Assembly: GCA_019925105.1 (NCBI GenBank)
Contig: JAHGAU010000010.1
Location: 1,116,001-1,180,000 of the forward strand
Reading direction: 5' to 3'
Length of the DNA: 64,000 bases
Source of the DNA: Niebla homalea
Taxonomy: Eukaryota; Ascomycota; Lecanoromycetes; Lecanorales; Ramalinaceae
Positions within the stretch are counted from its first letter, which is position 1. Each line of letters opens with the position of its first letter. This document shows, one piece after another, positions 1-11,073 of this stretch. The notes beneath the pieces are model-generated. The model ran no database searches and had not been told where the DNA came from. It saw only the letters and a list, made by a program, of their open reading frames with translations. The position numbers were made by a program, and so were the translations under genes.

Positions 1-1134
1 ATAAACGTAAAAGATAAAGCGGTTATTTAAAGCGTTTATAACGTATTTATTTATTAAAGATAATTATTTTTATAAATGTTTTTAATATTTATTATTCCGA
101 TAAAAACGATATTTACTTTTTATTCTTAGGAAGAAATAAGTTTAAGGTTAAAAGGTCCGAAAAAAATAATATTTTAGATATTTTTTTATTTATATAAAGT
201 TAATTAACGATTATTTTTACGTTATATATAAACTTCCGGAAAAAGTTTCTTAATAAACGTTTATTTTTTATTTACTTAATACGATATAATGATTTAAGCG
301 GTAAAAATCGTAATTCTGCTTAAATAGCTTTATTTAAGAATACTTCTATACGGTTTATTATTATTAAGGTAATAACTTAAATTTATTCGGTAATAATATG
401 GATTATTATTTTAATAATATTATTAATATAGTTTTAATATAATTTTATTTTATTAAATTATATTAAATAATAAGTAAATTAAATAGTCTTTTTACTTAAA
501 TTAAAAATATCTTATTTTAATAAAATAAATGAATTAAGCTATTTAATTAAATTTATTATTTTAATAAAATAAATAAAATATCCGTTATTATTAAAATAAA
601 ATAATAATATATTTCAAATAAAGATAAAATATTAAATAAGGAATATAAACGCTTAAAAGTAAGCGATAACTTCTTTATATAATTTTATTAATAAAATAAT
701 AATCTATTAAGCTTATTCTTATTATTTTAATAAAATAACGTTTAATAAGTAAGTTATTATTATTTTATCGAGTTAATTCTTATTATTTTAACGTAAAACG
801 GCGTTTAAATAAAACAAATAATTATTCCGATAACGGGATAAAGGTCTTAAGGTATTTAAGAAATATAAATATATTCTTTCCTTTTAATAACGTAAAATAT
901 ATATTATAAAGGATAAGATTTAATTAAGGGCTTATTTATTTATATTATTTATTATATTAAACGGATAAGTACGGAGTGGAATATTATTTTAAATAACGGA
1001 CTTAACTTAATTAACGTCTTTATTTAAAAGATAATATTTAAAAAAAATATTAAGACCGATAGATAATATATAATATCTATAGCTATTATTATTATTCTAT
1101 TAATAATAAGGATAAATATATAAATATTGTCAGG

Positions 1135-1294
1135 TACTGGAAGTACTGAGGTAAAATGTGGGTGTAATATGTATGATAAGTGTCTACTTAGCTATGAAGG
1201 TGCGTAATATAAGTGTACGCGCCAAGCCACTATACCCTTTTAGTATTAATACCCGATAAGCTTTTGGTATACGTATATTGCACATAATAAATAT
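1135..1294. repeat. LTR-like repeat, copy 1
   Basis: A 160-bp unit beginning TACTGGAAGTACTGAGG and recurring at 2382-2541 in the same orientation with no indel. I count about 19 differences between the copies and all are C/T or G/A transitions. Copy 1 keeps G in its first third (GTGGGTGTAAT) but is mutated in its last half. The size, direct orientation and roughly 1.1 kb of degraded DNA between the copies fit terminal repeats of a small LTR element, or two solo LTRs. Target-site duplications could not be identified. Confidence 0.6.
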
Positions 1295-2120
1295 ATTATA
1301 AAAAGAAAGACCATAACGTCCTCGTTACGATAATAAGGTAGAAGTCCTTATTATAAAAAGCGGCTCCGGGGCCGGGGATTAAGTATATTTCGCGCTGAGT
1401 ATATTAAAGAAGTAAAAAAAAATAATAGCGGTTAATTATTAAGGCCTTTTATTAAGGGAAAGTTAAAAAATCGTAAAAAATATAACCCGAGTAATTATCG
1501 TAATTTCACCCGGGAAATAATCGTAAATTTAAGTATTTTACGAGAGTTAAATTATTTAAATCCGTAATCTCCGTAATTTTATTAAATCGGGTTTTACTTA
1601 ACCTTAAGCTATATAAAGTGGCCGTATTAACGGGTTACGGGTGATCCTTATAAGTATAATAAGGCTTTAACTATTATTTAATTAATTTATAGGTATTTCT
1701 ATTAAAGGAATACTTATTTAAGCCTTAATCTTTTAAACCTCCCGTATAACGTCCGTTATAATGCGGATAACGGCTTTACGGAGCTCTTTATTATCGTCTT
1801 TAATAACGCTTTAAAGTATATCTATTATAGATATATATAGCTTAATTAAGGGCTCTTTCTTATACTTAATTTAAAACGAAAGTAATAATAATAAAGCAAA
1901 TTTACGGTAAAGGTCTTTAAGTATTATAATAGGAAAAACCCGTAATAATAATACTATGGCAGAAGGTATTAATTTTACTAAAGTAAAAGATTTAAGAGGT
2001 ATAAATCTTATATAGAGGTCGTAAATAGTAAGGTAAAATTTAAATAAAAAGTAGCTTACTATTAAGCTTACTAATGAAGGTATTAATAATAAAGTCCTGG
2101 ATTTTATAGGTAAGGTATAA

Positions 2121-2342
2121 GGTATTAAAGTAGATCCATTCGATTTAAGAGCCGATAAATATAATAATATCGAGGATAATATAATCGAGCCAGTTAAAGC
2201 TATTAATACAGTTTTAATAGATAAAGGTATAACGGTAAGATATCTAATTAAAGACTCCGGTAATAAAGGGATTAAGTGGATAAGCTATAACGTAATCACC
2301 GCTAATAATAGGGTGTTAAAGGTTATACAATATCTATATTAA
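2121..2342 (+). other. Short open segment inside the repeat island
   Basis: About 73 codons stay open between a TAA at 2118 and a TAA at 2340, which is unusual in this stop-rich DNA. The translation is hydrophilic with acidic and lysine residues and contains a WISYN string near its end. It lies just upstream of LTR-like copy 2, so it may be the tail of an element-encoded protein. I recognise no domain; it has no start codon and is not called as a gene. Confidence 0.25.
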
Positions 2343-2381
2343 AGGCTCAGATAATTAAAGTTATTACTACCATTTATTAAA

Positions 2382-2541
2382 TACTGGAAGTACTGAGGTA
2401 AAATGTGGGTATAATATATATAATAAGTATTTACCTAGCTATAAAGGTGCGCAATATAAGTGTGCGCGCCAAGCCACTATACCCTTTTGGTGTTAGTGCC
2501 CGACAAGCTCTTGGCATACGCACATTGCACATAACAAATAT
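2382..2541. repeat. LTR-like repeat, copy 2
   Basis: Second copy of the 160-bp unit at 1135-1294. Its distal half keeps the original C and G (GTGCGCGCCAAGCCAC, GCATACGCACATTGC), while its first third carries A where copy 1 has G. Each copy therefore preserves ancestral bases where the other is mutated, as expected if RIP hit the two copies independently. Confidence 0.6.
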
Positions 2542-2578
2542 ATAATATATATAATTAATAATTCTACCTAAAAGCGGG

Positions 2579-2675
2579 TAGGATCCTAAGGATCCTGTCC
2601 TTTACGTATAAAAAGGTATCCTACACTTATCAATGCTCCCAAGTACTCCCATATAGGATACCAAGGATACTGTCC
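2579..2675. repeat. Two 22-bp direct repeats in a GC-richer patch
   Basis: TAGGATCCTAAGGATCCTGTCC at 2579-2600 recurs at 2654-2675 with three substitutions. The patch escaped most RIP change. Reading the minus strand, the segment begins TGTCACGGACAG near 2690, which resembles an LTR start (TG...). It lies immediately downstream, on the minus strand, of the copia-like coding relic, so it may be that element's 3' LTR. This is inference. Confidence 0.35.
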
Positions 2676-3559
2676 GTGACAAACTTATTCTTTTTAAAGA
2701 AAACGTTCCTTATATAAATTACTTTCTTTTAATTAAATATTTATATATTATAAATATTAATATTATGGTAATTAATAAGGAAATTAATATATACTTTTAT
2801 TATTAATATATACTTTTATTATTAATTTCTTTTTCTTAAAAATCGATTTATTAAGTAAATAAACTTTATAATTATATTATTTAAAATATTAAAAATTTAA
2901 CTTTAAATTAATAACCTTCTTAAATAATATAGCTTATAAATGCTTTCTTATTAATATTTAATTTATAAGGAAACTGGCCGTTTATATAATTTATAATTAT
3001 AAGAATTAAAAAGTTTTACTTATAGCCTTATAATTTTTACTTTTATAATTAATAAATTACCTTTTTATTTTAAATAATTATTTTATATAACGGTATATAA
3101 TATTAATAATTTAAAGGTAATATTAAACTTATTAATAAGGTTATTAAATTTAGATTTTAAGGATTTTTCTCCGTTTAATTAAATTAAGGTTATATTATAA
3201 TAATATTATATTTTAATCGTTTTAATAATTTTCTATAGGATATTTATTACTTTAAACTTATATTTATAAGTATATATTATTTAAAAATTGTATTTAAAAT
3301 AAACGATATATAATACTTATTAATTTTAGTTTATTGTTATACTTATCTATATAAAGTTATAAGTAATTTAAAAGAAAAACTTTATTAATATTTTTATTTT
3401 ATATAAAAATTTCAATATAATTTAATAAGCTTTTAATAAAATATAATTCTTATAATTATTTATATTTAAGGCTTTAATATCGTTAATGATTTTTACCCCC
3501 TTAATTGTTTACGGAAGGTATTATATTGCTTTATTAATAACGTATATAAAAAGTTAATA

Positions 3560-3900
3560 TTATTAATTTATGATTATTAATTTAACGATAGCTTTACCGG
3601 TTATAAATATCGCGTTAAGTTATTTAATATTAAAATAAATATCCTTATTTATAAAAATAATATTAAATACGACGTTAACTATAAAGTCAGGTATATACGT
3701 AACGTTATAAAGTATAATAAAATTATTACCTTTAAGGGTATTAATATTTATTTTGATTTTATTATAAATAGTAATTTTAAAGTTATTATTCTTAATAATA
3801 ATAATATCTTTTTTTAAATTTATTTCTTTAATAAACCGGTCTTTTATCGTTTTATTATAAATATAAAAACTTAAGTTATAATTTAAAATCCATAATAATT
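3560..3900 (-). mobile_element. Ty1/copia-type polyprotein relic (protease region)
   Basis: On the minus strand the frame descending from about 3896 stays largely open. It starts with a WIL-N-x-N arrangement matching the WILDxG context of a copia aspartic protease, with the catalytic Asp apparently changed to Asn by G-to-A mutation. About 45 codons later comes a string like LYNVTYIPDF followed by NVV, matching the conserved L.NVxYVPxF..N motif that closes the copia protease region. The order and spacing fit the Ty1/copia (Pseudoviridae-like) polyprotein. Internal stops and the Asp loss make it dead. The rest of the element probably occupies parts of 2700-5200 but is too degraded for me to bound. 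Confidence 0.55.
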
Positions 3901-5260
3901 ATAATATATAAGATTCTTATCTTATATTAAATATATTAAAGTTATTATTATTATTTCGACCCGGTATAAATAAATTATTTTATTTAAATTTAAAGTTTTT
4001 AAATTTCTTAAAAGCTTAATTAATTCTTTTTTTATTTTAATATCCTTAAGCTTATTATTTATTTATCTTTTAAGTACAAAATTAAGTTTAAAGTTAATAA
4101 GTCGATTAAATTAATTTATACGTAAATAATTATACTTATTAAATTAATATTTAATACCGTAAAGGTATTCTTTTAACTCGGTACTTTTACTTTTAAATAT
4201 AAGCTTATTATTTTTTTAAATATTATTTTAATTTTTATTAATAATAAAAACTAAATAAAACGGAATTAATTTCTTTATATTATTTTACCGTATATAATTT
4301 CAAAATTATTCCTTAAGATTAATAAAAATAATTAAGAAGTTAATTAAGTTATTTATATTAAACTTATAAAGTTATATTAATATAAAAATTTATTTTTTAA
4401 TTATATTAATAAAATTACGGTATATTTATTTCTTATTTAATATTTAAAAATTTTATTACTTTTAACTTTCATAAGTATTTAAGTATACTTATTAAGTTAT
4501 ATTTTAATATTTTAATAAAAATTAAATCCCGTTATAATTTTATAATATTCTTTCTTTACCGTTAAAGAGTAAATAGAATCTAAAGGTATAAATTTAATTT
4601 TAAAAGTATATAAATAATTCTATAGGTAATAATTTACGTCTTTAAGGTAAATAAGGTTTATTTTATTAACTATTAAATATATATAATTATTAATTTTAAT
4701 AAAAAACGTATATTATTCTTTTTATTCTTATAGTTTTAACTTTTATACTTATAGATCGTATTTATAAGTTAATAATATTTTTAAGTTAATTACTTTATTT
4801 ATTATAATAACGGGTTATATTAATATTAATAACTTAATTAAACCTATTAATTTTTTTATAAATACGGGGTTAATAAGCTCTTAAATATAATTTTTAATAA
4901 TTTTACCTTTAATAGTAATAAGTTATAAATTTTAATTTTTTAAGGTAATAAACTTGACTTTATATAAATTTATCTTAAGGGTATAAAGGAATAATAAGTA
5001 ATAACGTTATTATATTCTTTTATTCTTTTTCTATTTTTAATTTATATATAGTATATTAACCTTAAGGATTTAATTTAAATCTTTTTAAATAATTAATTAC
5101 GCTTTTAAATTAATTAATAAATAAATAATTATAGTAATATATAATACCGGGCTTATAATTATTAAACGTAAAAACGTATAAGAGTAAATAAGATATATAT
5201 ATATTATATATAATTTATTTAGGAAGCATAGTATTATCTACATAAAATACCTGGGTAGTA

Positions 5261-5536
5261 TAAGATGTACGGCTAGGTAATAATATCTACACGCGCTATA
5301 ATAGTGTCTTGGCACCGCTCGCATGACGGCTCAGTGACACTCCATGCAATACCACCACCATGCCTGTACCCAGGCTGATAGAACCATATGCGCTTGTCGT
5401 TCAGTGTAAGTGATAGCAATCTTGATCTACTGCGTAACGACAGCATCTATGGTCACAAATACCAATTTCATGAAGGCGCTGTCTTGACACTATACAAATT
5501 TGGGCACCGTCCGTTCTCGTTTCTGGACTGCTCGCT
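5261..5536. other. Island edge and upstream region of the RING gene
   Basis: Transition from RIP-mutated to ordinary DNA. A GC-richer run around 5290-5370 (CACCGCTCGCATGACGGC) precedes the RING-gene ATG at 5537. An ATG-initiated frame at 5388-5684 overlaps that start in another frame and looks like a shadow. No promoter element can be assigned. Confidence 0.4.
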
Positions 5537-8280
5537 ATGGGCCAGAGCTCATCTACCCCAAGTCAGACGACACAAAGGTCGAGTGCTCAATCTTGGCCGC
5601 GATTACATATCTCAGCTTCGGCAGGAGACTCGCCATCGATGCCCTCTGAAACGGATGACGACTCGCGAACTGTTCCGGCTCTGAATCCCTCTGTCTCCAC
5701 TCTTCGCCGATCGCAGCCTTTCGCTACTGTTGTTCGCCAAGTCTCTGCTCGGTCAACGCCGGTTAACTTCATCAATACCACACATCGTAATGAGATTATC
5801 TCCGCGCAGGATGATGTTCTCCTAGAAGAGCATGAGCGGCGGCTATTGGTTCCAGCCGAGGAAGATCATGCGGAGAGCGCTCCCGTCACTTACATAACAG
5901 CGTCTCCGATGCCGACGCGCTCGCCGCTGTCAAGGTTCCGCCGCAGACTTTTCTCGGGACGTAGGAATAACCGCCCAACGGATGACGGTCTTCGGACTAG
6001 GGGAGAGCCCTTACGGCGTGGTGATTCGCTTGTAGCCGGATCCGAGCAGGCCGCTCAAGGGGACCGGGTCTATGCTCACAGGCGACGTGCGTCAACGTCG
6101 GCCATGGCAAGGCTGGGTGAGCTAGCTCATGGATCAAGAAGAAGGAGGGTTCCTGTACCCTCAAATGACCTAACAACATTTGCAAGGAGGCAGTCTTCTT
6201 CCATGGCTCCCAATGATTCACCTGCGGAACAGCGCAGTGTATCAAGCGCATCTCGACATGCTCATCAGATCACCTACGCCCAAAGTGATTTTGCACACAG
6301 CCTCATTGCTCGCTTTCATCGAAGGAGGTGGTCTAGGAACAGTCAAGTTGATCTTGCGCATCAAGCAGGAAATCGAGCGAATACCTGGGGTTCCGACCCC
6401 CTCGCTACAGATTCTAATCGTGATGCATCCCTCCAGGTTCCATCTCTGATGGAGTCGACTGGTAATGCTACGCTACCTGATCAGACTGTACTTGATACCT
6501 CGAGTACTGACGAATCACAACGCGAACCTCATGCCCTTTCAGATGACCACCGGAGCACACATTCCCAGAATGGTGGCCTTTCAGGGCATAACAGGCTTAA
6601 TGCTGCGGGTTCGTCAAGTCGACGTGATGACCCAAGATCCGTTAGTTTGCCAAGGAGGAGCCGTAGTAGGTTGGCACGACGGACAGATGATTTGTCTTCG
6701 TCTACGATTCTAAGAATCGCTGCTGGTGGTTTGGCAGCTCAGGTATCGGGGAGCTCCCTGGATTCACCGGTCCCAATGCAAGCTTTAAGGCCCCGTAATC
6801 AGGACGCCACGTTCCATGATATATCGCAACTCCTCCAAAGTGCTGATCAGCGACCCCGTAGGGGCGAGAATTACCTAGGTATGGATAGAGCGTCGTCTTT
6901 TGCTTCTATGCGTACCTTTCGTTTCGTTTCAACCTCTACCGGCTCGAGATCGCGGGTAAGCACATCGCCAGGAGACGGTATCACGCCTCATGAATTAGCT
7001 GTGCCTCTACGAGACGCTAATGATGATCTTCGTATTACTATCGTGCTCCTGGCCATTCATCCCTCACCATCCGAGGATGTCGTAGGTGAAGGGATAGATG
7101 AGCGTAATAGGTCTCGAGTCCCGCCGAATTCGCTTTTCGGGACTCCAACTTCTGCACTTCCGTCAATCCAAGCTGGAGACCATGCTGGCGATCAGTCGCA
7201 AGAATCAGTGCGTAGATCCCACTTCCATCTACTACGAAGAGCTTCATTTGGAGGGCGACAGGGAGGTGGTCACGACCTGTCTTCCGATTTCGACCTTCAC
7301 ATGCAACAACGGAGATCTAGCACTGGAATTACAGACCGTAGCGACATGAGCCTGCGACCCAGATCGCACAACCTTTCAGGATCGTTTGATCCTGCTCCTC
7401 CCCCTTCGACGCCTGCTGAGCTTGCCATTTCAGCGGCGTCTTCCCACATGACGGCCCGCCCTCGTGCAGCTTCTGCTGTATCATCCTTTACACGCCCGGC
7501 AGCCTTGGCTGAGGCGGATTCGGATCGAGCAACATCTCCCGAGGAGAACTCAATAGTCGAGACACGCCCTTCCCGCTCGATGCGACAAAGACGACAAAGT
7601 GATTCTAGTTTCGCCCGCCACCGCAATCTTGGCGCTGGCGCAGCTCGAAGGAATGGTGTCGTTGAACCCGATGACATTGACACCACAACACCACCCGCAA
7701 ACAGAAGCCGGAATTGGCTTGTATATGTTGTAGGACCCGATCTGCCTCAAGATCATCCCATGTGGAGCGCGCCCGGTCTATATGATAATGTGAGTCTGAC
7801 GCTCGTCGCATCGAGCATATCGCGGAATGTTTGAAGTGAAGCTGATGGCAATGGTGAAAGGATCCTTCTTACGAAGACTTGGTGATGCTGTCTTCCCTTC
7901 TTGGACCGGCCAAGCTTTCTGTTGCAGATGCCGACGATGTCGCGTTCTCTGGAGGCATATTCCACGTCGAGAGCACTGCGCAAACCCTCTTGGCTAAATC
8001 GGCAGACTGCGGTGGTCAATTTGCGATCACCCCAGGCGAGAGGTGCCTGGTGTGCTTGGAGCAATATCGAGCTGGGGACGAGCTTCGCCAACTTAGCAAA
8101 TGTGTTCACGCATTTCACATGGAGTGCATTGATGAGGTGAGATCTCCGTCGAAAGATGTGAATTTCATCGTTGATGCTGATATCCTTGGGTTGCAGTGGC
8201 TCACTACTGGAAGGAATTCGTGTCCTCTGTGTAGACGACGGGGAGTGAATAATGGCCGGGAGAGATTGCGAAGTGGATAA
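5537..8280 (+). CDS. RING-H2 finger protein, probable N-myristoylated E3 ubiquitin ligase
   Basis: Three exons, 5537-7789, 7861-8136 and 8197-8280, give 870 aa. Both introns have GTGAG donors and CAG/AAG acceptors and restore frame. The N-terminus MGQSSS fits an N-myristoylation signal (Gly2, Ser6), suggesting membrane anchoring; this supports the chosen start. Residues 30-740 are low-complexity, rich in Ser, Arg and Pro. The C-terminal RING-H2 spans about 813-855: CLVC, then CVHAFH and MEC, then CPLC, a complete C3H2C3 ligand set with the usual Trp (WLTT) before the last pair. The RING is split by the 60-bp second intron, which would also read through in frame. Fungal proteins of this layout are annotated as RING ubiquitin ligases; substrate unknown. 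It is the first gene beside the repeat island. Confidence 0.85.
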
Positions 8281-8703
8281 TGCTTCACTGTTGAAGATGT
8301 CTTAATCATGTGAAAATGCTATTTACGGAGCCCGAGTTCGCTTTACGAGTTCATGACTTGTATGCATCAAAAACAGCGAGGCGTAACGGGTTTCGGTCAT
8401 TCCTTGCAGATAGAGTCGCTCTTATTGAGATGTTCTACTTGTCCCATCATCATATGTCTTATTGGACATATTCGCTTAGCAGACTTTCCCCACGCAACTC
8501 TTTCGACGGAATTCAAGCATGCCAGAGGGTCCGAGCACTCAAGTTCATATTTGTATGTGCCCAACATGTTCGATGAGGTAAGGACGAGTTTAGCTCCTGA
8601 ACAAGGTGTGGTAGGTTCATGGGGCGAATTGTGGCCTCATAGAAGAGTTTGAAGGCTTGATGAGCGGATGCCATTGCGCCATGAAGGTTATGGCTAAGGC
8701 AGG
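8281..8703. other. Intergenic, convergent gene ends
   Basis: Lies between the 3' ends of the RING gene (+) and the V-ATPase subunit e gene (-). Two overlapping plus-strand frames of 88 and 99 codons are present but show no domain, no coding bias and no splice continuity. I see no gene here. Confidence 0.6.
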
Positions 8704-9071
8704 TCAGTCTGATCTTGGTGCCACAGGAAGTGCGGACAGGCCACTCAGGATTGTATTACCCCACATGATGTAGCAGCTGGCGAAACTCAGGATCAAGGAA
8801 GAGCGCCAAACACTGCATGAAGGTAACAGGTAAGCTTCAGACCTAGGACATTGAAGGTGCCAGCACGTTTCGTACGTTTGATTATCGCCTTTGGGAGAGA
8901 AATAATAGGCCAGGAGAGAGGCCACGACCACGAAAACGAGACCGATGACAAGACTTGCCCTAGAGAAGTTCAATCAGCAAGACATCAGGCAAAGGTCTTG
9001 ATGTCGTCTCTAACGTGAAGAGCCTACAGATGGCGAAAGCAGAGATGATTGTAGACTTACCCATTAGCCAT
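8704..9071 (-). CDS. VMA9: V-type ATPase V0 subunit e
   Basis: Exons 9061-9071, 8876-8959 and 8704-8812 (minus strand) give a 67-aa protein. The first coding exon is only 11 nt (MANG split over intron 1, 101 bp); intron 2 is 63 bp. Two hydrophobic helices are visible: LVIGLVFVVVASLLAYYF, then after an SPKGDNQ loop, WRSSLILSFASCYIMW. The C-terminus keeps the family APRSD ending. Subunit e is a small membrane component of the proton-translocating V0 sector and is needed for pump assembly and vacuolar acidification. Length and layout match yeast Vma9 (about 73 aa). Using the in-frame ATG at 8971 instead of the spliced start would give a less family-like N-terminus. Divergent with the downstream kinase gene (241 bp shared upstream region). 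Confidence 0.85.
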
Positions 9072-9312
9072 GTCGAAGCAGTTCAAGCGTCTTGAAAATT
9101 GTTGAACGTCATGTGGGATTGCTGGTCCAGTTCAGTTCCTGATGACATTCTTGCGTTTTTGACTGGACTAGCGGTGGACCCTTGCATGATATATTACTGT
9201 AAAGTGGTTCTATCTCTTTACCTCCGTATCATGTATTTCGTACAGTACGGAGCCTTGTACATCCGCACTTCTCGTACTTCTACGCCGGCATCTGGAATCT
9301 GAGTCTCACGCC

Positions 9313-10335
9313 ATGAATGATAAATCGGACTTTTGCGTGCCTTTCATCCTGCGATGCTTTGCTCAACACCTAGACAGTCAAGCTGTGGATTCTACTGCGT
9401 CACCAATGTTCATTGGGTTGAACGGCGTTCAAGGTAGAGATCCTGACGCATCGCTTAACTAGTTTCTTAGACTGAAGAGCCGTACGCCTAGGATGTGGTA
9501 AAAGCACTCTGGTCAGCAAACACTATTTCAATAGGACCTGGCAATCATAGTCATTCTCCTTCACAAACAGGCGTCGATCCTTGCGCAAAAGCTCGGCGGA
9601 CCGCCACACTCTCTGCCAACCATTGTAATTTCAATCGATGACTTCTATCTTCCTCGCCAAGCTCAGCTGGAACTGGCAGCGAGCTACCCGGCTAATCCTT
9701 TGATCCGGCGACGAGGCCAGCCATCCACGCACGATGTATCTCTTGCCACCGATGTACTGGCTGGCCTCAGACGTTGTCAACAAGTCAAACTCCCAAGCTA
9801 CGACAAAGCAGCATATCATGGGCAAGGAGACCAAATGCCTCATGAGCAATGGCAAGTTGTAAATGCACCTGACAAGCCAAAGATTCGAATCGTCCTCTTG
9901 GAAGGCTGGTGTGTAGGTTTCAAGGCCTTGTCGGACGGAGAACTGAGGCGCAGGTGGGAGAAGGCACGGATGGAGGAAGCCAAGGGCGTCTACAGTGGCC
10001 GTTTAGCTTTCGCCAGTCTCTGCAATATCAGCGTCGTGAATGCAGCGCTCAGGCGATATGACGAGATCACGAATCAACTTGATGCAATGATTCATATAGA
10101 TGCTGCAAATCTAAAGCTGGTATATCGATGGAGATTGGAACAGGAGCAAGCCCTGCGAAAGTGCAGGGGTACCGGAATGACGGACGAGCAGATCATCACC
10201 TTCGTCGATGGTTACTACCCTTCATACGAATTATACACAGAGGCTATGCGGGCTGGGGTGATGAAACGACCTGCTCAGCAATTACGACTTGTCGTCGGAG
10301 AGGATAGAAGAGTCCAGAAGGTCTCGCAAATATGA
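9313..10335 (+). CDS. TDA10: P-loop kinase, Tda10 / D-glycerate 3-kinase family
   Basis: Exons 9313-9433, 9492-9511 and 9571-10335 give 301 aa, close to yeast Tda10 (290). The Walker A motif GLNGVQGCGKST is assembled over all of the first two exons; the second exon is a 20-nt micro-exon flanked by 58- and 59-bp introns. Further features are the ISIDDFYLP segment (Walker B-like), GQPSTHD, a YDKAAYHGQGDQ loop and VLLEGWCVGF. The family comprises plant glycerate kinase GLYK, which phosphorylates D-glycerate, and fungal Tda10, an ATP-binding protein of uncertain substrate. Cytosolic or nuclear location is inferred from the lack of a targeting signal. Convergent with the HIT gene, the stops only 23 bp apart. 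Confidence 0.87.
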
Positions 10336-10358
10336 GGTCTGGTCACAATGGAAGCGCT

Positions 10359-10945
10359 TCAGGAGCTCTGCATTCGCATCTCTGCCGCCAACATACGGGC
10401 CTCTTCAGCCATCACATCAGCACCTCTAGGTTTTCGTGACTTGTTATCGACGCCAGGAAATTGAGGTCTTTCTCTCGATTCCAGCCATTGGTGCTGACCA
10501 ATGTTCCCCTCTTCGCCATCTAACATGGCGTATATTGCATCAGATCCCCCTTTGTGGTCCAGGTCACTTCCCTTCCGTGGTATGATATGGGTGTGGACAT
10601 GAGGAACGCTTTGGCCTGCATCGAAACCGTCTTGGATTGCTATGTTCAAGCTTGTGGCGCCGTACTTTCTCTGAACCATGTTACCCACCCGTTGCACAGT
10701 AATGAACAAGTCAGTCAATTCCGCTTCTGATAGATCAGAGACCCGAGGAGTAATTCTTCGAGGCGAAACCAGGACATGACCTGGCAACAAAGGTTTCAAA
10801 TTGACTAGAGCGAACGAATGCGTTGTCATGTGGAAGACCTTTGATCAGATTAGCTACTTTCCACTCTTCGCACAGAAGGACACTTCAAGACCTGCGGAGT
10901 AACAACAAAGCTGCCAAAATATACAGGACTTTTTGCCAAGGCCAT
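10359..10945 (-). CDS. HNT2: HIT-family diadenosine polyphosphate hydrolase (Fhit/Hnt2 type)
   Basis: Exons 10892-10945 and 10359-10838 (minus) with a 53-bp intron encode 177 aa. The N-terminus MALAKSPVYFGSF leads into VFHMTTHSFALVNLKPLLPGHVLV, the Fhit signature, which is only complete with the first exon. The histidine triad is present as HVHTHI within SVPHVHTHIIPRKGSD, preceded by LNIAIQDGFDAGQ. Fhit/Hnt2 enzymes cleave Ap3A and Ap4A to AMP plus ADP or ATP through a covalent His-AMP intermediate. Length fits yeast Hnt2 (about 206) and human FHIT (147). The gene is divergent from fox2 and shares its 228-bp upstream region. Confidence 0.9.
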
Positions 10946-11073
10946 GTGTAAGACGCTTTGTAAGACTTGAAGTACTGGATATAGGTGTGAAGGAGAATCA
11001 GAATCAATTGAGACTAGGACTCTGTCACATTGTAATATACATACATTACAGCATGTTCAGCTCTAGGAAACAG

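Larger units (their letters stand above)
1..5260. repeat. AT-rich, RIP-mutated repeat island
   Basis: The whole stretch is very AT-rich and has no open frame of useful length. CpA and TpG are nearly absent while CpG and TpA are common; the first 60 bases contain no CA or TG at all. This is the footprint of repeat-induced point mutation, which turns CpA into TpA on either strand of duplicated DNA in Pezizomycotina. Composition returns to about 50% GC near 5240-5300. Less mutated patches occur around 1130-1300, 2380-2700 and 5230-5340. The content appears to be nested retroelement relics, described separately. No telomere repeat is visible, so a subtelomeric position is not shown. Confidence 0.88.

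Noticed and set aside
1..60. Telomere or subtelomere end
   Set aside because: No TTAGGG-type repeat is present; the AT-rich island alone does not show a chromosome end.
5221..5260. Minus-strand string resembling a copia reverse-transcriptase YVDD box (VFYVDNTML)
   Set aside because: It sits upstream of the protease relic in the element's orientation, the wrong order for a copia RT, and no further RT motif surrounds it.
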